DNA of 41,468 nt from CAZQKE01 sp964593865 (lineage in GTDB: Bacteria > Chloroflexota > Anaerolineae > JAAYZQ01), in assembly GCA_964593865.1 (NCBI GenBank), contig CAZQKE010000020.1, forward strand, positions 1 to 41,468. Direction: 5' to 3'. The notes beneath the pieces were generated by a model. The model did not search any database and had not been told where the DNA came from. It saw only the letters and a list, made by a program, of their open reading frames with translations. Made by a program: the position numbers and the translations under genes. The number at the start of each line of letters is the position of its first letter. Position 1 is the stretch's first letter. Of the stretch, positions 32,501 through 39,130 are shown piece by piece.

Positions 32501-32732
32501 GTTCGGTCCAGCGGCCCTCATTCCGGTAGCTGAAGAAAAGCGCGCTATCGCTTCCGTCATCCACTTCCCAAACGGCCCATAGCCGTCCTTGTTTATCCTG
32601 CACAGCGGCGAGTGACCGATATTCGGCAGGCCGGGGTGACGGCCCGGCAGCGGACCGGGAGAGGGCCGGGGGCGCCACACCTGCCGTCAAGGTGATGACC
32701 AGGATGATAGTCAGCACCCCATAGTTTCTCAT
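29598..32732 (-). CDS. Secreted multidomain protein: beta-propeller + SGNH hydrolase + FN3-like domains
   Basis: A 1044-residue secreted protein: signal peptide (VLTIILVITLTAGVAPPALS), a BNR-like propeller (about 35-385, repeats such as LAVGADGKPWLAWVS and LALDADGQPWIAWQD), an SGNH/GDSL hydrolase (about 405-600) with GDSITWGG near 418, the G-T-N-D block near 488 and DSKHPN near 577 as Ser, Gly/Asn and Asp-His sites, two fibronectin-like domains (about 620-830), then a carboxypeptidase-regulatory-like and a carbohydrate-binding-like C-terminal domain, ending in VYLPLTARGRP. It probably removes acyl groups from an extracellular glycan. ATG 32732 follows GGAGG by 8 nt; longer frames lack a signal peptide. 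Confidence 0.87.
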   Translation of the reverse strand: MRNYGVLTIILVITLTAGVAPPALSRSAAGPSPRPAEYRSLAAVQDKQGRLWAVWEVDDGSDSALFFSYRNEGRWTEPRPVRRRPAAWDRAPTLTVAPDGTLWLAWSSATKAEPDRSRLYISRWAGDRWATPRPVPPGDGVLAAKQPILAAAPDGTLWLAWVGFDGNDTEIYAVSGDGRTWSRPRRVSSDDTDPLAYDTHPRLAVGADGKPWLAWVSSEGLFDDVIVVSRWDGTGWSAEEVVSAPDDTPDVWPSLALDADGQPWIAWQDVVGAGAKARWRIHVANRMADGRWSDEQMVSSPPSVAVDERRPHLAFDDAGRPHLVWTVEGRLEGTAYATRMDAVWTQPVLVSRQNGDVPSRLIVAERPRVIRPGAGGPAEITLSDGLLSDSEAITPDILPAAPIQPEVQCIYNRYVAWGDSITWGGYEDPPDSGIPVGDYPGRLESKLDTRVTPSEVINRGIPGEKVSGLRKRIGDEAELYLPQFPLIMEGTNDVTHDRPPSEVAEDLAIIIDILKKHSDIKGIRPWLSTIIPRTDGWYNDTQVMNDYIRGVSVTKGVPLADNWQAFLNYGDWVSLMWDSKHPNSAGMQLLADTWYASILGYYSWLNEETEPPTAWVSSLPAQTECGVGNVTWSGQDNLTPADQLVYDVQMNVNGGAWTDWMVNTTATGSGYTGDRFGDILGFRVRARDLVGNVGEWSDPLYTIITDGDPPQASMDAMPVAQLPPFRVSWSGSDTCSAVTAYNVQYKIGASGVWTDWKTATSLTSDDFDISPFHYGETYYFRVQARDEAGNWSAWSDEVQTIPARFAVRGRVGNIRGQAVVAAQVDFSPAALATDAEPAGGFVTYLAASGSYTITVGRDDRYASLLPMRAVSVTDHVDGLEFILPPQDDAVNDGDFEAGTWGRWQIGGSAPPTLTATAHTGLSAVRLGGSGENSSLSQFLTPTLPITLPTLSFMARLETPGPVGALTVRLANQSLLSPPVTYTVTFSEAEWTHVWFDMTGLVSAPLTLTFVVSDSPAVLLDEVRLGSAAVGGYAVYLPLTARGRP

Positions 32733-32803
32733 CTCTGAATCCTCCATGCAAAGGTTTGCCGCCGCGGTGTCGGCCATCGGCCACAGGGCGCAGCCTCCAC
32801 CGC

Positions 32804-34279
32804 CTATTTGGCTTTGGCCTGCCGGGCCTCTGCGGCTTGGTTGAAGAACCGGATCCGCGAGCGGACCGAGCCGGCCCCCCGCGCCAGGCGTTTGATGTCG
32901 GCCAGGCGACGGACCTTGAGGGCTTCGCCGACGATGTACTGGGGTCGGTAATAGTACTCGCGGTAGGCACGGATGCGGGCCTGTTCCACCTCTGCTGCGG
33001 TGAGCCAGGGCGTCTCGATGAGGGAAGATTCGGCGGTATAGTCGGCCCAATTCTCGCTGGTCAGCCAGCCGTTGGCCTTGCACTCTTCGTACAGCGCCGT
33101 GCCGGGATGGGGAATGGCCACGGCGAATTGGGTGCTGGAGGCGTTCAGCTCTTTGGCAAACTCAATGGTCTCCCGAATCGTTTCCTGGGTTTCGCCGGGG
33201 ATGCCGAACAGGAAAAACGCTTGGGTTTTGATGCCCACTTGACGGGTCAACTCAAAGGCATGGCGCACTTTCTCCAGGGTGATGCCCTTTTTCATCCGCT
33301 TCAGCATCTCCGGCGATCCCGACTCGACGCCGTAGAGGATGTAGCCGCAGTTGGCGGCCTTCATCGCCTCCAACATCTCCCGGTCCACGGTATCCACGCG
33401 GCACTGGGCGATCCACTCCACCTCCTTTTCCAGACCGCGCTCAATGATGAGATCGCAAATATCCAGAACGCGCTGGCGGTCTATGGTAAAGGTGTCGTCA
33501 TCAAAATAGATCTCGTCGTGGCCGTAGGTGCGCACCGCCTCTTCTATCTCATCCACAACATTCTTTGCGCTGCGGGCGCGGAACTTGTGGCCGTACATCG
33601 TATCGGGCCAAAGACAAAAGGTGCAGCGGTAGGGGCAACCCCGTGAGCTGACCATCGCCGTCGGATGACCGCCGCTGTAAATACCGGCCCGGTAGTCACC
33701 GCCTTTGACGATGTGGCGGGCGGGGAAAGGCATGGCGTCCAACGGTTCAAAGAGGGGGCGGTCGGGGTTGCGGCGAGGGTCCCCCTGGGCATCACGGTAG
33801 GTAAGGCCCAGCACGCCGGATAGATCGCCGCCGCCGTCCAGAGCGCGGGCCAGGTCGGCGGCGGTGTACTCAAACTCGCCCCGAATAACCGCGTCCACGG
33901 TGGGATTTTCGGCCAGAGTTTCCAGATCAAAGTAGGTCACGTGGGAACCCAGCAAAGCGACAAAGGTCCCCGGCGACATCTCTTTGATGGCTGCTGCCGT
34001 TTCCAGGTCAAACTCAATGCTGGGCGTGGAAGTTTCTATGAGGGCCAAACGCGGCTTCAGGTCGCCCACCTGCCGGGCGAACTCGCCGATGTCCAGCTCA
34101 TCCATGATGGCGTCAATGAAGGATACCTCAAACCCGGCCTCCTCGACAACGGCGGCGGTGTAGGCCAGGTAGATGGGATATTCAATGTATTTGTCACTGC
34201 GTTTGTGCGGCCAACGCACATCCGACCTGGCCCCATAACCGGGGCCTGGCCAAGGCGGATTGGCAATGAGAACGCGCAT
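32804..34279 (-). CDS. B12-binding-domain radical SAM enzyme
   Basis: A 490-residue protein. N-terminal cobalamin-type domain: MRVLIANPPWPGPGYG, then LAYTAAVVEEAGFEVSFIDA and a GSHVTYFDLETL stretch. The radical SAM core has C-P-Y-R-C-T-F-C (CX3CX2C, about residues 215-222) for the 4Fe-4S cluster, DEIYFDDDTFTID, and ESGSPEMLKRMKKGITLE, typical of the group that includes hopanoid and glycan or lipid-modifying enzymes. FLFGIPGETQETIRETIEFAKEL follows. Reaction unknown; a methylation or C-C bond step on a lipid or glycan is an inference from context. ATG 34279 follows AGGAGG; it has its own promoter. Confidence 0.87.
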   Translation of the reverse strand: MRVLIANPPWPGPGYGARSDVRWPHKRSDKYIEYPIYLAYTAAVVEEAGFEVSFIDAIMDELDIGEFARQVGDLKPRLALIETSTPSIEFDLETAAAIKEMSPGTFVALLGSHVTYFDLETLAENPTVDAVIRGEFEYTAADLARALDGGGDLSGVLGLTYRDAQGDPRRNPDRPLFEPLDAMPFPARHIVKGGDYRAGIYSGGHPTAMVSSRGCPYRCTFCLWPDTMYGHKFRARSAKNVVDEIEEAVRTYGHDEIYFDDDTFTIDRQRVLDICDLIIERGLEKEVEWIAQCRVDTVDREMLEAMKAANCGYILYGVESGSPEMLKRMKKGITLEKVRHAFELTRQVGIKTQAFFLFGIPGETQETIRETIEFAKELNASSTQFAVAIPHPGTALYEECKANGWLTSENWADYTAESSLIETPWLTAAEVEQARIRAYREYYYRPQYIVGEALKVRRLADIKRLARGAGSVRSRIRFFNQAAEARQAKAK

Positions 34280-34319
34280 ACCCCCTCCTAATGCAGTTCT
34301 TCCGACTTTTGCTCGGAGC

Positions 34320-34348
34320 AGTATACCAGAAAAGGAAACATCGCGCAA
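34320..34348 (-). promoter_or_regulatory. Promoter of the radical SAM gene and surface operon
   Basis: Minus-strand TTGCGC (34348-34343) and TATACT (34325-34320) are separated by 17 nt, with a start near 34313 and a leader of about 33 nt. It may serve the whole minus-strand run down to the AglD-like gene. Confidence 0.55.
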
Positions 34349-34437
34349 TACGCCACCCGCCGCACGCACCGCACGTATTTTTCTGAGATTCATCACACAA
34401 ATTCGGAACCGATCTTACCGACCTGCTCCTTTGTTGA

Positions 34438-34446
34438 TGGTATCAT
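34438..34446 (+). promoter_or_regulatory. Possible extended -10 promoter of the flavin reductase gene
   Basis: TGGTATCAT gives TG-N-TATCAT; no convincing -35. A start near 34453 leaves a 75-nt leader. The 248-bp divergent region between the radical SAM and flavin reductase genes otherwise shows only the AAGGAGGTG site at 34515. Confidence 0.35.
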
Positions 34447-34527
34447 GGTCACAAGCCGGAGGGAGCGGACCGATCCACGGCCCACAAAGTGTGGTTTCAA
34501 CCGCGATGTTCTGTAAGGAGGTGTCTG

Positions 34528-35007
34528 ATGAACGAACAAGCCAAAAAACATGCCCTGCGGATGATCCCTTACGGGCTGTATGTGCTCGCCGCCGACGACG
34601 GTCAGGGGGTCAACGCCGCCCTGGTGAGTTGGGTCAGCCAGGTGTCTTTTAACCCGCCGCGCATCGCCATCGCCCTGGGCAACGAGACCGGCATCTGGCA
34701 TCGGGTGCGGGCGGCGGGGGCCTTTGTCCTCAACGTGCTGGGGGCAGGGCAAAAGGAGGTGGCCGTCGCCTTTTTCCGGGGCGTCGCCGGGATGGAGGAC
34801 GACCGCCTGGGAGGATACGCCACCCACAGGGGCGTCGTCGGCGCGCCCATCCTGGACGACGCTCCGGCTTACCTGGAGTGCCGCGTCGTGGAAAGCCTGA
34901 ACGCCGGCGATCACACCCTCTTCCTGGCCGAGATCGTGGAAGCCGGGCTGCAAAACGACCTGCCCCCCTTGCGCCTGGATGATACCGAGTGGCACTATGG
35001 CGGGTAG
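34528..35007 (+). CDS. Flavin reductase-like domain protein
   Basis: A 159-residue protein of the FMN-binding split-barrel family: LRMIPYGLYVLAADDGQGVNAALVSWVSQVSFNPPRIAIAL, read in short parts, is the FMN phosphate-binding pattern; GAFVLNVLGAGQKEVA and FRGVAGMEDDRL follow, then APAYLECRVVESLNAGDHTLFLAEIVEA. Members move electrons between NAD(P)H or ferredoxin and FMN, or act as oxygenase partners; no partner gene is adjacent. ATG 34528 with AAGGAGGTG. A terminator-like hairpin follows 25 nt after the stop. Confidence 0.85.
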   Translation: MNEQAKKHALRMIPYGLYVLAADDGQGVNAALVSWVSQVSFNPPRIAIALGNETGIWHRVRAAGAFVLNVLGAGQKEVAVAFFRGVAGMEDDRLGGYATHRGVVGAPILDDAPAYLECRVVESLNAGDHTLFLAEIVEAGLQNDLPPLRLDDTEWHYGG

Positions 35008-35032
35008 CGCAAAGCAGGCCACTGCCCCCCTT

Positions 35033-35062
35033 CCCGCCGGATTGCGGTCCGGCGGGAGCAAC
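35033..35062 (+). terminator. Terminator after the flavin reductase gene
   Basis: CCCGCCGGA (35033-35041) pairs perfectly with TCCGGCGGG (35048-35056) over a 6-nt loop, followed by AGCAACTTT. A short T-tract makes it moderately convincing. Confidence 0.55.
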
Positions 35063-35090
35063 TTTGAATCTACTGATTCTTGCCGAGTTG

Positions 35091-35099
35091 TGGTACAAT
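35091..35099 (+). promoter_or_regulatory. Extended -10 promoter upstream of the repeat array
   Basis: TGGTACAAT, preceded by GT, has the TG-N-TACAAT form; no good -35 is seen. Transcription from about 35106 would run through the repeat array into the homocysteine methyltransferase gene with a leader of about 420 nt. Confidence 0.42.
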
Positions 35100-35144
35100 A
35101 GGGCGACAGCAGGCAGGCAAGCAACCCTGAAATCGCCCCTTTGG

Positions 35145-35210
35145 GGCCGGGGGCCGGGCGCATTCGTGTATTCGCGCCCCATTCGTGGACGGCCCATCTT
35201 GGCGGTTCCG
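35145..35210 (+). repeat. Composite repeat block next to the hairpin array
   Basis: CCGGGCGCATTCGTG, then ATTCGTGGACGGCCC and TTGGCGGTTCCGG, are the same blocks in the same order as in the 190-bp unit at 4638, but shortened, with the TTCGTGAA part missing. Confidence 0.65.
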
Positions 35211-35218
35211 GAAATCTG

Positions 35219-35491
35219 AACCGCGAAGGCGCAAAGGGCGCAAAGGGAAGGAGAAAAAGCAAGAAAACCTTCGCGCTCTTGGCGTCTTGGCGGTTCCAAA
35301 ATCTGAACCGCGAAGGCGCAAAGGGCGCAAAGGAAGGAAGAAAAAGAAAACCTTCGCGCTCTTGGCGTCTTGGTGGTTCCAAAATCCGAACCGCGAAGGC
35401 GCAAAGGGCGCAAAGGAAGGAAAAAACTGTAAAAAAGCCTTCGCGCTCTTGGCGTCTTGGCGGTTCCAAAATCTGAACCGCGAAGGCGCAA
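35219..35491 (+). repeat. Tandem array of the hairpin element, three copies and one fragment
   Basis: Units at 35219-35295, 35306-35378 and 35389-35465 plus a left-arm fragment at 35476-35491 (period 83-87 bp). Each opens AACCGCGAAGGCGCAAAGGG and closes TTGGCGTCTTGGCGGTT (one copy has TGGTGGTT); the arms are well conserved while the A-rich loops vary in length and sequence (AGAAAAAGCAAGAAAACC, AGAAAAAGAAAACC, AAAAAACTGTAAAAAAGCC). Conserved arms with changing loops suggest selection for, or copying of, the hairpin. It directly precedes the ribosome-binding site of the methyltransferase gene. Confidence 0.85.
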
Positions 35492-35525
35492 AAAGGAGTT
35501 AGGGGTTTATTTCCGAGGGAGGACG

Positions 35526-36416
35526 ATGACGCAACCAACCGATTTCCTATCCCGTTTGCGGGCCGGGGAGGTCCTGCTGGCCGATGGCGCAACGGGCACG
35601 CAGCTTCAGGCGATGGGCCTGGAGGCGGGCCAGGCCCCCGAAGTCTGGCTCTTTGAGCGACCGGACCAGATCCGCGCCCTGCACCGGGGCTACATTGAAG
35701 CCGGGTCGGACATCATCCTGACCTGCACCTTTGGCGGAACCCGCTACCGCCTGGAAGGGCACGGTCTGGGCGAGCGGGTGTCGGAGGTGAACCGCCGCGC
35801 CGCCGAACTGGCCCGCGAAATGGCCGCCGCAGCCGGGCGGCAGGTCTTTGTCGCCGGGGATATGGGGCCGACGGGCCAACTCCTCCAGCCCTTTGGCCCC
35901 CTGACCGCCGAGGAGGCCGCCGACGCTTACGCCGAGCAGGCCCAGGGCTTGGTCGAAGCAGGCGTGGATTTCCTCCTCATTGAAACCATGAGCGACCTGC
36001 AAGAAGCCCAGGCCGCCATTGAAGGCGCCCGCCGCGTCGGCGACCTGCCCATCGTCTGCACCTTTAGCTTCGACACCCACGGGCGGACGATGATGGGCGT
36101 CAAGCCGGAGCAGGTCGCCCGCCAGATCGGCCCCCTGGTGGAGGTCGTGGGGGCCAACTGCGGCAAAGACCCCGCCGAGTACCCCGGCTTCTTGGAGGCG
36201 ATGCGGGCCGCCGCCCCCGACGCCCTCCTCTGGGCCAAGCCCAACGCCGGGCTGCCCCACCTGGTCGGCGACGATGTAGTGTACGACGCCACACCGGAGG
36301 AAATGGCCCGGATCGCCCTGCAACTCCGGGAGGCGGGCGCCCAGGTCATCGGCGGCTGCTGCGGCACAGGACCGGCCCACATTGCGGCCATGGCCGCAGC
36401 CCTGCGCAAAGCGTAA
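35526..36416 (+). CDS. Homocysteine S-methyltransferase family protein
   Basis: A 296-residue (beta/alpha)8 barrel: LLADGATGTQLQAMGLEAG near the start, IEAGSDIILTCTFGGTRYRL (in pieces), VFVAGDMGPTG, GVDFLLIETMSDLQEAQAA, VVGANCGKDP with one zinc-site Cys, and the C-terminal GGCCGTGPAHIAAM with the other two. The three Cys bind the zinc that activates homocysteine. This fold forms the first module of MetH and also stands alone in betaine- or S-methylmethionine-dependent enzymes; the methyl donor is not clear. Start ATG 35526 follows GAGGGAGG. korA follows after 91 nt and an intervening hairpin. Confidence 0.85.
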   Translation: MTQPTDFLSRLRAGEVLLADGATGTQLQAMGLEAGQAPEVWLFERPDQIRALHRGYIEAGSDIILTCTFGGTRYRLEGHGLGERVSEVNRRAAELAREMAAAAGRQVFVAGDMGPTGQLLQPFGPLTAEEAADAYAEQAQGLVEAGVDFLLIETMSDLQEAQAAIEGARRVGDLPIVCTFSFDTHGRTMMGVKPEQVARQIGPLVEVVGANCGKDPAEYPGFLEAMRAAAPDALLWAKPNAGLPHLVGDDVVYDATPEEMARIALQLREAGAQVIGGCCGTGPAHIAAMAAALRKA

Positions 36417-36443
36417 CGCAACCCGAAAAAATCCATCCTTTCG

Positions 36444-36472
36444 CCGCAAAGGGCGCGTTTGTGCCCTTGCGG
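36444..36472 (+). other. Hairpin in the methyltransferase-korA spacer
   Basis: CCGCAAAGGGC and GCCCTTGCGG can pair with one bulged A around a short GCGTTTGT loop. The run CCTTTTG follows after a few bases. It resembles the arms of the hairpin repeat, and may lower read-through from the methyltransferase gene into korA. Confidence 0.35.
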
Positions 36473-36507
36473 CCAAAACCTTTTGTGCTTTCACAACCGG
36501 AGGCAAC

Positions 36508-38289
36508 ATGCTCGTCAACACCCTTCTCATCCGTCTGGGCGGGGAATCGGGCGTGGACAATGCCATCTCTGCCGGGGATGTGCTCACCCGGGCCGTAGCC
36601 CGCAGCGGCTACCACGTCCACACCTTCCGCACCTATCCCGCCGAGATCAGAGGCGGCCCGGTCATGTTCCAACTGCGAATCGGCGTCCACCCCATTCCCT
36701 CCCTGGGCGACCGCCTGGATGTGCTGCTGGCCTTCAACAAGGAAGCGTGGGACCTGCACCACGGCGACCTGCGGCCCGACGGCATCCTCATCTACGATCC
36801 GGATGCCATGACCGAGCCGGAGGGCTTTACCGGCACGGCCTACGCCATTCCCCTGGACCGGATGGCCAACGACCTGAACCTGCGCAAGGGCAAAAACCTC
36901 ATCGCCCTGGGGGCCTTGAGCGCGCTGGTCGGCCTGGACTTTCCCAAACTGCGGGATACCGTCCGCGATATTTACGGCCGCAAACGGCCCCAGTTCATTG
37001 AAAGCAACCGCATCGCCCTCCTGGCCGGGTATCAGTGGGTGCGCGACCACATCCCGGAAGAGGCCCCCTTGCGCCTGGCCCCGCCCGACCCGGACCATGA
37101 ACCGGGGTTGGTCATGTCGGGCAACCGGGCCATCGTCGCCGGGGCGTTGGCCGCCGGTTGCCGCTACTTTGGCGGCTACCCCATCACCCCCGCCACCGAC
37201 ATCCTGGAAGAGATGGCCCGCCGCCTGCCTCCCCTGGGCGGCGCGGTGCTCCAAACGGAGGATGAAATCTCGGCCATCTCCAGCGTCATCGGCGCGTCCA
37301 TCGCCGGGGTCAAGGCCATGACCGCCACCAGCGGCCCCGGCTTTTCCCTGATGCAAGAGATGTTGGGCCTGGCCACCATGGCCGAAGTGCCTCTGGTCGT
37401 TGTGGATTCCATGCGGGCCGGTCCCAGTACCGGGATGCCGACCAAGACGGAGCAATCGGACCTGAACATTGCCCTCTACGGCGGGCACGGCGAAGCGCCG
37501 CGCATCGTGTTGGCTCCCCGCTCGGTGGAGGATTGCTTTTACCAAACCATGCAAGCCTTTTACCTTTCCGAAACCTTTCAGATGCCGGTCATCCTCCTCA
37601 CCGACCAATCCCTTTCCCACCGCACCGCTACCCTGCCCATGCCCGATTGGACGCTGGTCCCCGTCGTCTCGCGGCTGCGCCCCGCACCCCACGAGGTCAA
37701 AAACTACCTGCGCTACCGCCTGACCGAAAGCGGCATCTCGCCCATGGGCATCCCCGGCTTTGACCCCACCCCCTACACCGCCACCGGCCTGGAGCACGAC
37801 GAAAGCGGCGCACCCAACTATACCCCCCAGATGCACACCGCCCAATTGGACAAGCGCGGCCACAAATTTGAGATCGCCGCCGAGGCCCTCTGCGGCCTGG
37901 AGCCGCCCCTGGGCTGCCTGACCTACGGCGTCCCGGAGCAGGAGGCCCGGGTGGGGGTGCTGGGCTGGGGTTCCACCGTGGGCGTCATCCGCGAGGCGGT
38001 GGAGGAGATGGCCGCCCAGGGTTACCCCGTGGCCGCCCTGGCCCCGGCGGTCATCAACCCCCTGCCCGCCGACCGCATCCTTTCCTTCGCCCGCAACCTG
38101 CAGGCCATCATCGTCCCGGAGATGAACCGCACCGGCCAGTTCGCCGCCTGGGTCAAAGCCCACACCGAACTGCCCCTCATCTCCCTCAACAAATACGGCG
38201 GCCTGCCCTTCACCCCGGCGGAGATTCAGGCCAAAGTGAAGGAATACCTGACCGCGCCCAAAGCGACAAAGGAGGCAACCGATGGCTAG
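36508..38289 (+). CDS. korA: 2-oxoacid:ferredoxin oxidoreductase alpha subunit, gamma domain fused
   Basis: A 593-residue protein. The N-terminal gamma domain (about 1-190) contains IRLGGESGVDNAISAGDVL and EIRGGPVMFQLRIG; the alpha part begins with SGNRAIVAGALAAGCRYFGGYPITPATDILEEMA near 205-240, where YPITP is the family signature. TEDEISAISSVIGAS, ATSGPGFSLMQEMLG and TGMPTKTEQSDLNIALYGGHG follow. This is the two-subunit form, as in aerobic and halophilic bacteria, used in place of 2-oxoglutarate dehydrogenase or for pyruvate. It converts a 2-oxoacid and CoA to acyl-CoA, CO2 and reduced ferredoxin. ATG 36508 follows GGAGG. Overlaps korB by 8 bp. Substrate preference cannot be read from the sequence. 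Confidence 0.88.
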   Translation: MLVNTLLIRLGGESGVDNAISAGDVLTRAVARSGYHVHTFRTYPAEIRGGPVMFQLRIGVHPIPSLGDRLDVLLAFNKEAWDLHHGDLRPDGILIYDPDAMTEPEGFTGTAYAIPLDRMANDLNLRKGKNLIALGALSALVGLDFPKLRDTVRDIYGRKRPQFIESNRIALLAGYQWVRDHIPEEAPLRLAPPDPDHEPGLVMSGNRAIVAGALAAGCRYFGGYPITPATDILEEMARRLPPLGGAVLQTEDEISAISSVIGASIAGVKAMTATSGPGFSLMQEMLGLATMAEVPLVVVDSMRAGPSTGMPTKTEQSDLNIALYGGHGEAPRIVLAPRSVEDCFYQTMQAFYLSETFQMPVILLTDQSLSHRTATLPMPDWTLVPVVSRLRPAPHEVKNYLRYRLTESGISPMGIPGFDPTPYTATGLEHDESGAPNYTPQMHTAQLDKRGHKFEIAAEALCGLEPPLGCLTYGVPEQEARVGVLGWGSTVGVIREAVEEMAAQGYPVAALAPAVINPLPADRILSFARNLQAIIVPEMNRTGQFAAWVKAHTELPLISLNKYGGLPFTPAEIQAKVKEYLTAPKATKEATDG

Positions 38290-39130
38290 GAAAAGGCGCA
38301 ACTACAAATCCCACGTCAAACCGACCTGGTGCCCCGGCTGCGGCGATTTCGGCCTGCTGGCCGCCCTCTACCAGGCCATGGCCCGCCTGGACCTGGACCC
38401 CATGTACACCGTTGTCGTCTCCGGGATCGGTTGTTCCAGCCGGTTGCCCTTCTTTGTGAAAACCTACGGCTTCCAGACGGCCCACGGGCGGGTGCTGCCG
38501 GTGGCGACCGGCGTCAAGATCGCCAACCCGGAGCTGACGGTCATTGCCGTCGGCGGCGACGGCGATGGGTTCAGCATCGGCGGCAACCACCTGATCCACG
38601 CCGTGCGCCGCAACCCCGGCATCACCTACCTGGTCATGGACAACCGCATCTACGGGCTGACCAAAGGCCAGACCTCGCCCACCTCGCCCCAGGGCACAAA
38701 GACCAAATCCACCCCCTACGGCTCCCCCGATATGCCCATCAACCCCATGGCCTGGGTGCTGACCGCCGGGGCGACCTTCGCCGCCCGTGGTTTTTCCGGC
38801 GACCCCCGTCGGCTGACCGACCTCATCGTCCGGGGCATCCAACACCCCGGCTTTGCCTTTATCCAGGTGATGAGTCCCTGCGTCACCTTCAACAACACCT
38901 ATGCCCGGTGGCGGGAACTGGTCACGGAGCTGCCGCCCGACCACGACCCCACCGACCGGATGGCCGCCCTGGCCCAGGCGTTCCGCGAGGATGCCATCCC
39001 CGTCGGCATCTTTTACCGCGAAGCAGACCCCCGCCCCGCGCTGGAAGAACATGTCCGCGTCGCCGACCATCCCCTGCGGACCGAAAACCACAGTTTTGAC
39101 GTGCGATCCCTGCTGGAGAGCTACCGCTGA
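38282..39130 (+). CDS. korB: 2-oxoacid:ferredoxin oxidoreductase beta subunit
   Basis: A 282-residue protein with the thiamine diphosphate site VGGDGDGFSIGGNHLIHA and DNRIYGLTKGQTSPTS. Cys17 and Cys20 (WCPGCG), Cys51 (GIGCSS) and Cys200 (SPCVTF) correspond to the four ligands of the single 4Fe-4S cluster in the two-subunit enzymes. KTKSTPYGSPDMPINPM is also typical. It makes the catalytic complex with the korA product. AAAGGAGG lies 6 nt before the ATG. Its stop codon shares one base with the start of the SGNH hydrolase gene, so the three genes are translated as a coupled unit. Confidence 0.9.
   Translation: MARKRRNYKSHVKPTWCPGCGDFGLLAALYQAMARLDLDPMYTVVVSGIGCSSRLPFFVKTYGFQTAHGRVLPVATGVKIANPELTVIAVGGDGDGFSIGGNHLIHAVRRNPGITYLVMDNRIYGLTKGQTSPTSPQGTKTKSTPYGSPDMPINPMAWVLTAGATFAARGFSGDPRRLTDLIVRGIQHPGFAFIQVMSPCVTFNNTYARWRELVTELPPDHDPTDRMAALAQAFREDAIPVGIFYREADPRPALEEHVRVADHPLRTENHSFDVRSLLESYR

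Noticed and set aside
32733..33083. N-terminal extension of the SGNH/propeller protein
   Set aside because: The extension overlaps the end of the radical SAM gene, is rich in Arg/Pro/Gly and lacks a signal peptide. ATG 32732 has GGAGG and a signal sequence.
35219..35491. CRISPR-like array (regularly spaced repeats)
   Set aside because: The period is 83-87 bp, and each unit is a long imperfect palindrome with similar A-rich loops; there are no unique spacers and no cas genes.
36346..38301. Long minus-strand ORF opposite korA
   Set aside because: It is antisense to a well-supported gene, has biased low-complexity composition (Gly, His, Gln) and no ribosome-binding site or family match. It is a shadow of high G+C coding DNA.
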